A DNA stretch of 64,000 bases from Pseudomonas putida (lineage in GTDB: Bacteria > Pseudomonadota > Gammaproteobacteria > Pseudomonadales > Pseudomonadaceae): the NCBI RefSeq assembly GCF_030159595.1, contig NZ_BSKJ01000013.1, positions 62,001 through 126,000 on the forward strand, read 5' to 3'. The translations under genes and the position numbers were made by a program. Below are positions 51,924 through 59,691 of the stretch, piece after piece. Every line of letters begins with the position of its first letter. Within the stretch, counting starts at the first letter, position 1. The notes below the pieces were generated by a model. That model did no database searches, was not told the DNA's origin, and saw only the letters and a list, made by a program, of their open reading frames with translations.

Positions 51924-53009
51924 ATGAATCTCAAAAAAACAGGATTTTGTTTGCTGGTGGCGGTGCAAACGGGTTGCAGTGTTTGGGTTCAAGAGGAGGG
52001 CTCAGTCTTGGTTCGCGAGCCTGCCAACTCCAGTTACGACATTCATGATAAACCGACGGAGCTCGCTCAATACGCCCAAACCTACTGGCCATATGTTGCT
52101 CTCGCTGCAAACGCCTACAATCTCTCCTGGCCCGATTACCAGCAAAAACTTGCGGGTAGCAACCAGAAGGCCGATCAGGGCCCCGTGGATGAGCCTTTTG
52201 CTCAAGCGTGTAAACCGCACAGCAAGCAGTTGATACCAACACCTGGGTGGTATGGTTGGCCAGCATTCCCCTCACAACCGCTAGCTGAACGAGCTGAAAA
52301 GGCGAAGCTGTTCTTCAGTGTCTGGGAGTACCGAGGCGGCCAAGGTACTGACAAAGCCACTGAAGTTGCCATAGTCTTCCGGGGTACAGAAGCGGATCAG
52401 AGGCAGGACTGGTTCTCTAACGCTAGGTGGTTCATTCCAACATGGCTTAGAGGCGAAGACCAATATGATGTGACTAAAAATGAGTTAGCTAAGGAGTTCG
52501 AGGCCGAGATACAACAGCGCATTGCAGAGCATAAACTACCAGCCAATGTAAAAATCACATCCGTTGGTCATTCTCTTGGCGGCGGTTTGGCACAGCAGTT
52601 GGCTTATGCATTACCCAGATCAGCACCATATCCTGTCAAAGTGTCCAAGGTCATTGCCTTCAACTCGTCTCCAGTGACTGGCTGGTTCAGTACGGCCAAT
52701 CCACCGCGAGACGAAAACACTAAAGGGTTGGAGATCGATAGAGTCTTTGAGCACGGCGAGGCTCTCGCCTATGTACGCTTGCCCATCAACATAATTGCAC
52801 CCCCTAATAAACGAGATTCTTACGTTAAGGACTTGCGTTTCAATTTGAAAGTGACGCCTGGTGGGGTGTCCAACCATGGCAGTCAGTTCTTCGCCTGTCG
52901 GCTTGCAGAGGTGGCGGGCGCGACTAAAGGCACAATCCATACCGAGAGTTTTGCAAACGAGGAAGAAGTGAAGCCTGAGGTATCAGTTTTTGGCGCAGTA
53001 TCGAAATAG
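51924..53009 (+). CDS. Lipoprotein with class-3-lipase-like domain
   Basis: This 361-residue protein has a short signal peptide with a lipobox-like 'AVQTGC', then a lipase (class 3) fold: oxyanion region 'VAIVFRGTEADQRQDWFSNA', nucleophile elbow 'VGHSLGGGLAQQLAYA', and a likely histidine in 'VSNHGSQFFAC'. It probably hydrolyses lipid or acyl esters at the membrane. It follows a broken hydrolase gene. A secreted antibacterial lipase role is possible, but no T6SS gene or immunity partner is clear nearby. Confidence 0.8.
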   Translation: MNLKKTGFCLLVAVQTGCSVWVQEEGSVLVREPANSSYDIHDKPTELAQYAQTYWPYVALAANAYNLSWPDYQQKLAGSNQKADQGPVDEPFAQACKPHSKQLIPTPGWYGWPAFPSQPLAERAEKAKLFFSVWEYRGGQGTDKATEVAIVFRGTEADQRQDWFSNARWFIPTWLRGEDQYDVTKNELAKEFEAEIQQRIAEHKLPANVKITSVGHSLGGGLAQQLAYALPRSAPYPVKVSKVIAFNSSPVTGWFSTANPPRDENTKGLEIDRVFEHGEALAYVRLPINIIAPPNKRDSYVKDLRFNLKVTPGGVSNHGSQFFACRLAEVAGATKGTIHTESFANEEEVKPEVSVFGAVSK

Positions 53010-53383
53010 TCGAACTAGCGAACTAGACTTATCTATGATTCTGTTGATCACTCAAATCGTAAATTGGTAACGGTTAGAGGACTGGCTCATCAGGCAGTGA
53101 GTGCCTGCGCATCGGGCGACTTGGGGATATGCGAATTGCCGAAGCTCGAAAAGACGAAACCCTGTAAATGCAGGGCTTAGCTTCAACCGAGAATCTCTTC
53201 AATAGCCCACGCTCCGGTGAAGGCACTTGGCAAGGGCGAGTGGGTGCTTTCACAGGGGCGCTACCTGTTCTTCACATAAGGCGGTGACGCGGGCCAGGAA
53301 ATCCAGACGTTGTGATGAAGTCTGGAGGGCTGTCGCGTTCCCCCGAAGGCGCTGTGGTCTTCAGCCCGCCCAAGCAAGGGCGA

Positions 53384-53397
53384 AGTACATATGTACT
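53384..53397 (+). promoter_or_regulatory. AGTACATATGTACT, copy 3 of the GTAC-N4-GTAC motif
   Basis: This is a perfect 14-bp palindrome followed by CTTAGC, about 230 bases upstream of the gene at 53631. See copies at 32112 and 41271. Confidence 0.5.
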
Positions 53398-53424
53398 CTT
53401 AGCGCTGAAGGAGATGCAGGAGGC

Positions 53425-53455
53425 GTCGCCGCTTCGGCTCGAAGAGGCCGGCTGG
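53425..53455 (+). repeat. Degenerate REP-like repeat, copy 2
   Basis: This segment matches 46795-46826 and contains CGAAGAGGCCGGCTGG, close to the core of P. putida REP sequences. Confidence 0.5.
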
Positions 53456-53630
53456 CTTTAGCCAGAAATAATGGAACATCTTGCGTTTGTGCAGGAAGTC
53501 TTCCATCTGAATAGCGGCTCGGCGTAGACTTGCATGGATGTATCAAATGGCCATCATTCGACGATTTCGGATTAGCCTTGTGGAATTTGGAACTCGTTGA
53601 CAAAGCGCGAAAATCTAAGGAAGGAAAATT

Positions 53631-54419
53631 ATGAAAAAAGCCCTGACTGCCGTAATGCTTGCCACCGGATATATGTCTGCTGCTCAGGCAAACACAAATA
53701 TTGATCTTCAATGTACGCTTGATGGCGGAGACGTGATGACTCTCAGTCACGTGAGTGATACGGCATACATTGAATTTTTAGCGCCTGGCGACGATCCCGA
53801 TGAAGGGGGTAGCGTAATTAAGCTCAACGCGCCTACCGGCGGGGTTGAGACGTATCTCAATCGCAGTGCTGACGGTTTGGAATCTTTCGTTCTTCGCGGA
53901 ACCGACGAAGACATCGAGGGAGCTATAGCGGTTGGCTATGAAAAGAACGGAGACAAGCAGAGAGCATACTTCAGCCAGATGAACTCGCTGGGTAAGGAAA
54001 CTGGGCACTATGAGTGCACACCTGGAACCATCAAGGCATCAAGCGTCCTCCTGTCAGCCGGGCTAGTGGGCCTTAACGTCCCACCGGCAGCATCGCAAGG
54101 CACTACTACTGTTGCCGCTACTCAGCCAAAATCGCCACCGGTGAAAATTGAAATTGGCCAAAGAATGTCCCAGTATGGCTCAGTCCGCGCACCATACCGT
54201 ACAGTGAATATTGTTGGCGTTACAGAAGGGCTGGTGATTAACAAAGTCACAGTAAATCGGAACCAGTGCTCTGAGTCCGTGGGCAATCCGAAGAAACCTA
54301 TAAGCTTACCTTTCGGTAAGACAGTCACATACAACTACAGCATTGAATACAGACGTTGTGATGTCGTAGAAGTAGTAGTTAGCACTAGCCAAGGGGAGTG
54401 GGTGTTCAATCCCCAATAG
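53631..54419 (+). CDS. Exported protein of unknown function
   Basis: This 262-residue protein has a Sec signal peptide (cut after 'MSAAQA') and a mature part rich in beta-strand patterns. The first domain (~25-135) has a cysteine pair ('LQCTLDGGD', 'GHYECTPG'); the second (~170-262) has another ('RNQCSESVG', 'YRRCDVVEV'). A low-complexity T/P linker joins them. GGAAGGAAAA precedes the ATG. No family is recognised; the disulfide-like pairs fit a periplasmic protein. Confidence 0.7.
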   Translation: MKKALTAVMLATGYMSAAQANTNIDLQCTLDGGDVMTLSHVSDTAYIEFLAPGDDPDEGGSVIKLNAPTGGVETYLNRSADGLESFVLRGTDEDIEGAIAVGYEKNGDKQRAYFSQMNSLGKETGHYECTPGTIKASSVLLSAGLVGLNVPPAASQGTTTVAATQPKSPPVKIEIGQRMSQYGSVRAPYRTVNIVGVTEGLVINKVTVNRNQCSESVGNPKKPISLPFGKTVTYNYSIEYRRCDVVEVVVSTSQGEWVFNPQ

Positions 54420-54561
54420 TAAACCTATTCGGGAGGGATGCTCGACTGTCATCCAGATTCGGATTTTCTAGCAGTGGTAATGGAGAAAAAAGTAGACTCC
54501 ATTCACCACTGTGATCCTGCGCCCGAGGTTGGGCTGAAGGTTTACGCTTACCCGCTATCCT

Positions 54562-55170
54562 TTAACTCATGTCAAAGCCTTTGCCTTTGTACAGTTCCAG
54601 CCTGAACCCTTCGGGCATTTGGGTGAACAGCAGCTCGGCATCCGCTAGGTCTGCCCCTGTTAGGAAGCATCCGCTCAAGTTACTCTTATCTAGTACCACG
54701 CCATGCATCACAGCTTTTCTGAATGTGCTTTCGGAGAAATCTGATCCCATCATCATGGCCTTGGTGAGAGTGCAAAATGTGAAATTTGCCCTGTATGCCT
54801 TCACCTCGAAAAGATCAGCTGCTCGCATGTTACTGCCTGTGAAGTCGCAATGGCTTATGTCGGCGCTCTGAAAAATTGTTTTGTTTAGATTACAGCCTCT
54901 AAATGAAGCGTATCGAAGATCTGCGAAGCAAAAATCTAACTTGGATAAGTCCATGTTGTCCAAGTTGATTCCCCGCAAGTCCGCGACATACGCTTCAGTT
55001 ATTGGTAATTCGCTATCGGGCCACAGATTTCTGATCAGGGCTGGCCACGTCTCACCATTGTTTCTCAGATCTTCAATGATTTGCTGAATGATTTGTTGAG
55101 CCCTGTCAGTTGACCAGCGCTCACGTAGCCGGTCAATCAAGGCTTGCGGAAACTTTTGTTGAAATGCCAT
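54562..55170 (-). CDS. Pentapeptide-repeat protein, partner of the ART-like gene
   Basis: This 202-residue protein has a helical N-terminus (~1-60) and then pentapeptide repeats of the A(D/N)Lxx type from about residue 62 to 185 ('VADLRGINLDNMDLSKLDFC', 'ADLRYASFRGCNLNKTIFQS'), which form a right-handed quadrilateral beta-helix. Its ATG at 55170 lies inside the upstream ADP-ribosyltransferase-like gene (34-bp overlap) with GAGGGCGAG as ribosome site, so the two are co-translated. It is a candidate immunity or modulator protein for that gene; this is inferred from the gene order. Confidence 0.85.
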   Translation of the reverse strand: MAFQQKFPQALIDRLRERWSTDRAQQIIQQIIEDLRNNGETWPALIRNLWPDSELPITEAYVADLRGINLDNMDLSKLDFCFADLRYASFRGCNLNKTIFQSADISHCDFTGSNMRAADLFEVKAYRANFTFCTLTKAMMMGSDFSESTFRKAVMHGVVLDKSNLSGCFLTGADLADAELLFTQMPEGFRLELYKGKGFDMS

Positions 55171-55607
55171 TCGCTCGCCCTCAATCTGCCGTGTTTTCCA
55201 ATAACTTTACTAGCCATTCTGATCTGGTGTGGCCTTACTTCCCCCGGAATGGCAGCTTCAAGCTCACCTTTATGCGGGCTGTTGCCATATCCGGACGGGG
55301 TAGGAACTCGCCCCTCAAGCTCCTTTTCGACGTTCCAGCAGGCTGATACGATTTCGTAAACCCAACCATCGATCTCCGCCCAGTACACTGCGCCTTGAGC
55401 GTTTTCGCTGCACACGTTTGCCGAAGCGGTTGTGCCTCTGAAAGCGCTCTGAGAATTGTTGAGTACATGTTCAAGCAATCTCCGGTCTGATCCCCGGGCA
55501 GTAAAGCCATGCTTAAAAACGTACTCTGGATCTAGCGAAGTTCCATGATAGCCCGCCCCGTGGTATGTCGGATCAATCTCTTCACCATTTGGAAGTATTG
55601 CCTTCAT
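55137..55607 (-). CDS. Pertussis-toxin-like ADP-ribosyltransferase-fold protein
   Basis: This 156-residue protein aligns by eye with the catalytic subunit of pertussis toxin: 'GYHGTSLDPEYVFKHGFTAR' and 'LLEHVL' correspond to the first strand and 'P-E-D-V-F-x-x-G-F-T-A' region; 'SAFRGTT' to the S-x-F-x-S-T-S box; 'GWVYEIVSA' to 'GYIYEV'; and 'GELEAAIPGEVRPHQI' to the catalytic glutamate region. The usual first-strand arginine is histidine here. It has no signal peptide and a stop codon two codons upstream, so it is a free-standing toxin-type domain. It overlaps the pentapeptide gene. Confidence 0.75.
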   Translation of the reverse strand: MKAILPNGEEIDPTYHGAGYHGTSLDPEYVFKHGFTARGSDRRLLEHVLNNSQSAFRGTTASANVCSENAQGAVYWAEIDGWVYEIVSACWNVEKELEGRVPTPSGYGNSPHKGELEAAIPGEVRPHQIRMASKVIGKHGRLRASEWHFNKSFRKP

Positions 55608-56303
55608 CCTTTACATTGCTCCTTGCGCTCAGCTTGTGTAAACCCTTGAAGCAAGCAGTCGACCGTAGTGCCTGCATGTCAAACCGATATCATCCTACCT
55701 TAGTGAGCACACAAGCCGCCATATACGCTAAGGCGTCGCCCAGCTAGCTCGGGCCGCTCATAAACCCCTACCTCTGCTGCAGGAACTGAAGGTTCCTGAG
55801 GGGGAGATCGGTCGTGCCCATTGCCCTCACGTCTTGAAAGATCTCTACCGTTGCAATGATCACATCCATTCGTAATCCAGCAGCCCGATTCTTACGGTGG
55901 CTCATCGCTCTTGGGACGAAATTTCGGCGTCATGGATCGCCCTGAGGGTAGGCCCAACCATTCTACGGAGTGGGGAAAGTGACCACCTCGGTAGGCGCTG
56001 TTAGGTATGAGCGCTGGCTACCTCGATCAAAAAAACCACCGTAGGGAGTGGCATTATTTGTCCTTTGTCTACCTGCCTAGATGTTGCGCTCCACATTGAG
56101 TCGGACTCGCATCACTGGGGGCTATCGAGCTTGGAGAGGGTACGTCTAGCTGGAGTCGATAGGGCAAGCATGCATCTGACTGCACGCTTGCCACGCCACT
56201 GAGCAATTGCGGAAAAGGCCCGGATTTGTTAGGCTTAACGGGCATTAGCGGTAAGGGATTAAGAACGCCAAAATCCCTGGAAAGGGGGAGGGCCTTGGAT
56301 AAC
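55608..56303. other. Gene-free stretch before the tRNA remnant
   Basis: About 700 bases in which I find no supported gene on either strand, no tRNA 5' part and no integrase remnant. It probably consists of decayed island DNA. Confidence 0.45.
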
Positions 56304-56328
56304 GGTTCGAATCTCTACGCTTCCGCCA
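56304..56328 (+). other. 3' end of a serine-type tRNA gene, probable att site remnant
   Basis: The 25 bases GGTTCGAATC...TTCCGCCA have the T-loop (TTCGAAT) and the discriminator plus CCA of a tRNA; the acceptor end TTCCGCCA is of the serine type. The matching 5' half (GGAAGC...) is not found in the upstream 120 bases, so it is a fragment. A terminator follows directly, as after a real tRNA gene. Island integration at tRNA 3' ends leaves such copies. Confidence 0.65.
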
Positions 56329-56333
56329 TATTC

Positions 56334-56360
56334 AAAGCCCTGATTATTCAGGGCTTTTTG
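56334..56360 (+). terminator. Terminator after the tRNA remnant
   Basis: AAAGCCCTGA pairs with TTCAGGGCTTT and is followed by T residues; it starts seven bases after the CCA end. Confidence 0.8.
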
Positions 56361-56436
56361 CGTTTTTGGGCCGTAAAATGAGTCTCTGAAGACAGAGGGC
56401 CCGAGTCCAACAAGGCCAACGACTGTTAAGACCAGA

Positions 56437-56462
56437 AAAGCCCAGATCTTCTCAGGGCTTCG
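56437..56462 (-). terminator. Terminator after the methyltransferase gene
   Basis: On the minus strand AAGCCC and GGGCTT form a short hairpin followed by TTTC, directly after the stop at 56466. Confidence 0.6.
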
Positions 56463-56465
56463 GCA

Positions 56466-57050
56466 TCATGCCTTGCGCAGAATCACATCAATCCGATGCC
56501 AGTTCACCGTTCCGGAATCGATGACCATGGCTGATTCGGTTTCGCGCAGCAGGACGGTTTCCAACCGCGTAGCAAGCGCCTGAACATTTTCAACGCTATG
56601 AAACGACATATGCCCCTGTCTAGCCCAGCCGTGCCTTAGCCCGAAGAAATGACCTGCAAAGACACCTCCGGGAACCAGCGCTTTGCACATCAGATTCCAC
56701 AGGTGATCGAATCGCCCAGGGTGGCAAAAGGGAAGGGCAAGCCCTGCATGGATCAGGCTCGACGGCGGTAGTTCGGCAAGGTACTCAAAGTCTGCCACCT
56801 TGGCGTCCAGCATTCGTGCCTCAACCGTTGAGCATTTGTTGGCGGTTCGAGCGATGGCCTCAGGTTCTTTATCGATGGCCAGCACCTGCCAGCCCGCCTG
56901 GATCATCTGCAGCGTTTCATTACCGGCACCGCACCCTAGGTCTACCGCATGCAGGGGGCGTAGGTGCTTGGCATGATCAATGGCGCAACTGAGCAGCAGA
57001 GAGGGAGCGCGCCTGTTTGTGCGTTCGTAGAAAGCGTTCCAGCTCGTCAT
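56466..57050 (-). CDS. Class I SAM-dependent methyltransferase
   Basis: This 194-residue protein has motif I 'AVDLGCGAGNETLQMIQAGW' near residue 34 and motif II/III 'VLAIDKEPEAIART', typical of class I methyltransferases of the tellurite-resistance/UbiE type. The start at 57050 is chosen from the domain and AAGGATG; the much longer open frame upstream has no protein-like character. Substrate unknown. It is ordinary chromosomal context beyond the island edge. Confidence 0.85.
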   Translation of the reverse strand: MTSWNAFYERTNRRAPSLLLSCAIDHAKHLRPLHAVDLGCGAGNETLQMIQAGWQVLAIDKEPEAIARTANKCSTVEARMLDAKVADFEYLAELPPSSLIHAGLALPFCHPGRFDHLWNLMCKALVPGGVFAGHFFGLRHGWARQGHMSFHSVENVQALATRLETVLLRETESAMVIDSGTVNWHRIDVILRKA

Positions 57051-57260
57051 GGATAAAGCATCCTTACCTTTCCATCTTGTGCAGGGCGGTGACCGCAATG
57101 CCTGAATGGCAGATGGTATCCCATTGGCGGTTGCCGCTAGGCGGCTTGAGTATTTCCACAGATTACCGGCCTGGTTACGAAATCCTGACCAGCTCTGGGA
57201 CAGTCTCTGTGTAGACTGTGCCTCTTCACACATTCTGTCGCTCGCATTCGGATTACCAAA

Positions 57261-57440
57261 ATGAACAAACTGATCCTGCCCGCCGCCATCTTCGTAAGCG
57301 TGATGATCGTAGGAACGATCGCCGATAACTTTGGCGTGGAAGGGGGCTGGAAAATAGGTGTGCTGTGCCTTGTGGCCGGTGCTGTTCAAATTGTGGTTAC
57401 ACGCTTTCAGCGTGCACGCAGCAACAACGTCCAATCTTAA
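57261..57440 (+). CDS. Small inner-membrane protein (59 residues)
   Basis: The frame starts 'MNKLILPAAIFVSVMIVGTI' and ends 'RARSNNVQS', with two hydrophobic segments around a short loop 'NFGVEGGWK'. It is divergent from the methyltransferase gene. Composition and codon use look real. No family name can be given. Confidence 0.55.
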   Translation: MNKLILPAAIFVSVMIVGTIADNFGVEGGWKIGVLCLVAGAVQIVVTRFQRARSNNVQS

Positions 57441-57540
57441 GCACTGCATCTAAAGCGCGGGCGACCACGCTTTACATGCTGTTGTTCTATGGGAGAGCGG
57501 CAGAGGCGGTGATAATGGGTGCAATTACAAGGGCCATGTC

Positions 57541-57954
57541 ATGCTGACCATCTCCAACAACGTGCATCTGCCGGATGCCGAAATCGAACTGACCTACATC
57601 CGTGCGCAAGGTGCGGGTGGGCAGAATGTCAACAAGGTGTCCAGCGCCGTGCACCTGCGCTTCGACATCCCGGCTTCATCGTTGCCCGAGTTCTACAAAG
57701 AGCGGCTGCTGGCGCTGCGCGACAGTCGCATCACCGGCGACGGCGTGTTGATCATCAAGGCCCAGCAGTACCGAACCCAAGAGCAGAACCGTGCTGACGC
57801 CCTGGCGCGTCTTGCCGAGTTGATCATCGCTGCCGGCAAGACCGAGAAGAAACGCCGGCCCACCAAACCGACCCTAGGTTCGAAAACCCGTCGCCTTGAA
57901 GGTAAAGCCAGGCGGAGCACTGTCAAGGCGGGTCGGGGTAAGGTCGAGTTCTAG
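57541..57954 (+). CDS. arfB: Ribosome rescue factor ArfB (YaeJ)
   Basis: This 137-residue peptidyl-tRNA hydrolase frees ribosomes stalled without a stop codon. It has the release-factor GGQ motif in 'IRAQGAGGQNVNKVSSAVHL' near residue 26, and the basic C-terminal tail ('EKKRRPTKPTLGSKTRRLEG') that enters the empty mRNA channel. Length and layout match ArfB. It is a single gene in core-type DNA. Confidence 0.95.
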   Translation: MLTISNNVHLPDAEIELTYIRAQGAGGQNVNKVSSAVHLRFDIPASSLPEFYKERLLALRDSRITGDGVLIIKAQQYRTQEQNRADALARLAELIIAAGKTEKKRRPTKPTLGSKTRRLEGKARRSTVKAGRGKVEF

Positions 57955-58220
57955 TGTGGTGTTTCAGAAATACCGCAGAAAATAATTTGCCCAGCGCTCG
58001 CGCCGCGCGAGCGACTGAGGCGAGGATGTCCTCGGCCTTCTTGTGCCACCGAAAATGGCTTCGGGTTTTGGTTGTAGGTTTCCAGATAGTGCTCAATCGA
58101 CGCCTCTAGATCCTTAACGCTGACATGTGCCTGCCGCTTGATCCACTTCTCGCTCAGCGTTGAGAAAAACCTCTCAACCAGATTCAGCCAGGATGTCGAG
58201 GTGGGCGTGGAGAGCTCCAA
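57951..58220 (-). mobile_element. IS630-family transposase remnant
   Basis: The C-terminal part of an IS630-type transposase is present: 'PTSTSWLNLVERFFSTLSEK', 'VKDLEASIEHYLETYNQNPK' and the end 'FCGISETPH'. Between them the correct sequence ('FRWHKKAEDILASVAR') is in another frame, so two compensating frameshifts exist. The catalytic N-terminal part is missing. No inverted repeats could be assigned. Confidence 0.8.
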
Positions 58221-58315
58221 AGCCCTGAAAGGGCTTTTTTCTTACCGGATATTTGGCGTAGCGATGGTCAATCTGTCAGCATCCGGTCATCGAACGTAGC
58301 TGAGAGGGATTTGGT

Positions 58316-59449
58316 GTGGCTTCTGGTAAAAAGGATGACTGGTTCAGCTCCGCGTTGCCATGGATTATCGTCGCTGCGTTAGGCCCAGCAGTCATCATTT
58401 TGGTTGCCTATTGGTATAACTTAGGGCCGGTGTCGCATGACCATGGACCATGGTCGAGCTTTGGTTCCCTGTTGAGCGGGGTGTTCATGGTGGCTTCAAC
58501 GTGCGCTACCTTGGCAACGCTGATGTTTCTGGCCCATCAAAACAAGCAAATTCAGGACTCAAACAGGAAGCAGCAAGAGGTTACTGATAAGCAGTTAGCT
58601 GCCGTAAACTTTGAGCAATATGTGAATCATCGCCGCTACTTCATGGAGCGGTTGGGTGAGCTTCAATCTGCTTTTGGTAATAGATTTGTTTTCGAGGATG
58701 CTGATGAGCTTTACAGCAAAGTTTTTCCCAGAAACAGTCCTATCAATTTAGAGTTCACTGCTGAAGTTAATGGCTCTCTGAATGCGCAGAATTACCTCGG
58801 CAAACTCTGCTATCAATTAGGTAAGTTGGATGATTTTTCGAAAGCGCCTGACTGGAATCGAAGTGGCGGTCGCAGGCTGATTGGGCTGTTGATTGATCTC
58901 AGTGTTGCTCTCAACCTTCGTATGGTTGACGAGCCGTATGATGGTGATGTTGTCTTTAATGGGAAAAGAACATTCATCAATATTTACTCAAGTAATGAGT
59001 TTATCGAGCTTGCGAAAGCTATATTCAACTCATTTCTCTTCTACACAGGTAATGAGAAATTTAGTGGTTTCGATATTCCCATGGGCCGTTCTGCGAGCGA
59101 TTCCCTCATGGCATATGTTTTAAGTGCAAAAGAAGACCCAGCAGTGTTTGATGTGGTCAAGGCTGTGCCCGGCCTAGAAATCATGGAGCAGATTTATTTC
59201 AACCTTTTCCGAATGAGACATGAAGATTTTTGGTTTCTGCAACCCTCATACGCTACGTTGATGGACGCCTTCAGCAGCCGAATTGGCGTGATGCAGCTAA
59301 AAAATAAAGAATTCGTTGATCAGATAGTTGACGTAGGGTGCTGTGCCGCATCCACGGCTCTGAAGCACTCTTCGGAAGAGGGCGAAGGGTATGAATTGCT
59401 GAGGCAGACACATGAGCTTTTCAACCTGTTGCTCGCTAGAAATCTCTGA
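58316..59449 (+). CDS. Two-TM protein resembling phage abortive-infection effectors
   Basis: This 377-residue protein starts with GTG (GAGAGG seven bases upstream). It has two N-terminal hydrophobic segments (about 13-32 and 48-70), a short coiled coil ('NKQIQDSNRKQQEVTDKQLA') and a ~270-residue soluble domain ('RRYFMERLGELQSAFGNRFV', 'YSKVFPRNSP'). The layout is that of putative AbiC-type and retron-linked two-TM effectors, which permeabilise the membrane upon phage infection. No reverse transcriptase gene lies nearby. The assignment is by layout and partial recall. Confidence 0.6.
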   Translation: MASGKKDDWFSSALPWIIVAALGPAVIILVAYWYNLGPVSHDHGPWSSFGSLLSGVFMVASTCATLATLMFLAHQNKQIQDSNRKQQEVTDKQLAAVNFEQYVNHRRYFMERLGELQSAFGNRFVFEDADELYSKVFPRNSPINLEFTAEVNGSLNAQNYLGKLCYQLGKLDDFSKAPDWNRSGGRRLIGLLIDLSVALNLRMVDEPYDGDVVFNGKRTFINIYSSNEFIELAKAIFNSFLFYTGNEKFSGFDIPMGRSASDSLMAYVLSAKEDPAVFDVVKAVPGLEIMEQIYFNLFRMRHEDFWFLQPSYATLMDAFSSRIGVMQLKNKEFVDQIVDVGCCAASTALKHSSEEGEGYELLRQTHELFNLLLARNL

Positions 59450-59691
59450 GCGTGAGAGTGCCCTGTTTATTACTCAGCCATGCACAAGCACCTCGGAGCT
59501 AATAGAGGTGCGGGACACTATGAATCTCCGATGGGCAAGAGGATCGGTTCGTTCGGCAAGCGTGACTAAGGCGGCTGGCTGGTCTATGAAAATGGGCTAC
59601 CGAAGCCCAAACTACCTCACGAATTGGAACGAGCTTCGACTGATCGGTTGTCGGAGCTGAGGCTGTCACAGCAGCATTTAAGGAAGCTCAA

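Larger units (their letters stand above)
53010..53630. other. Gap with motif copy 3 and REP-like repeats
   Basis: No supported gene lies in this 620-bp gap. It contains a weak hairpin CCCTG/CAGGG near 53160, the two segments shared with the 46.8-47.0 kb gap (53333-53363 and 53425-53455), and the perfect palindrome at 53384. Confidence 0.45.

Noticed and set aside
59412..59691. Possible gene between the two-TM and Mrr-like genes
   Set aside because: Short frames here overlap the end of the upstream gene or switch frame; a phrase 'LVYENGLPKPKLPHELER' looks protein-like but has no start and is preceded by a stop.
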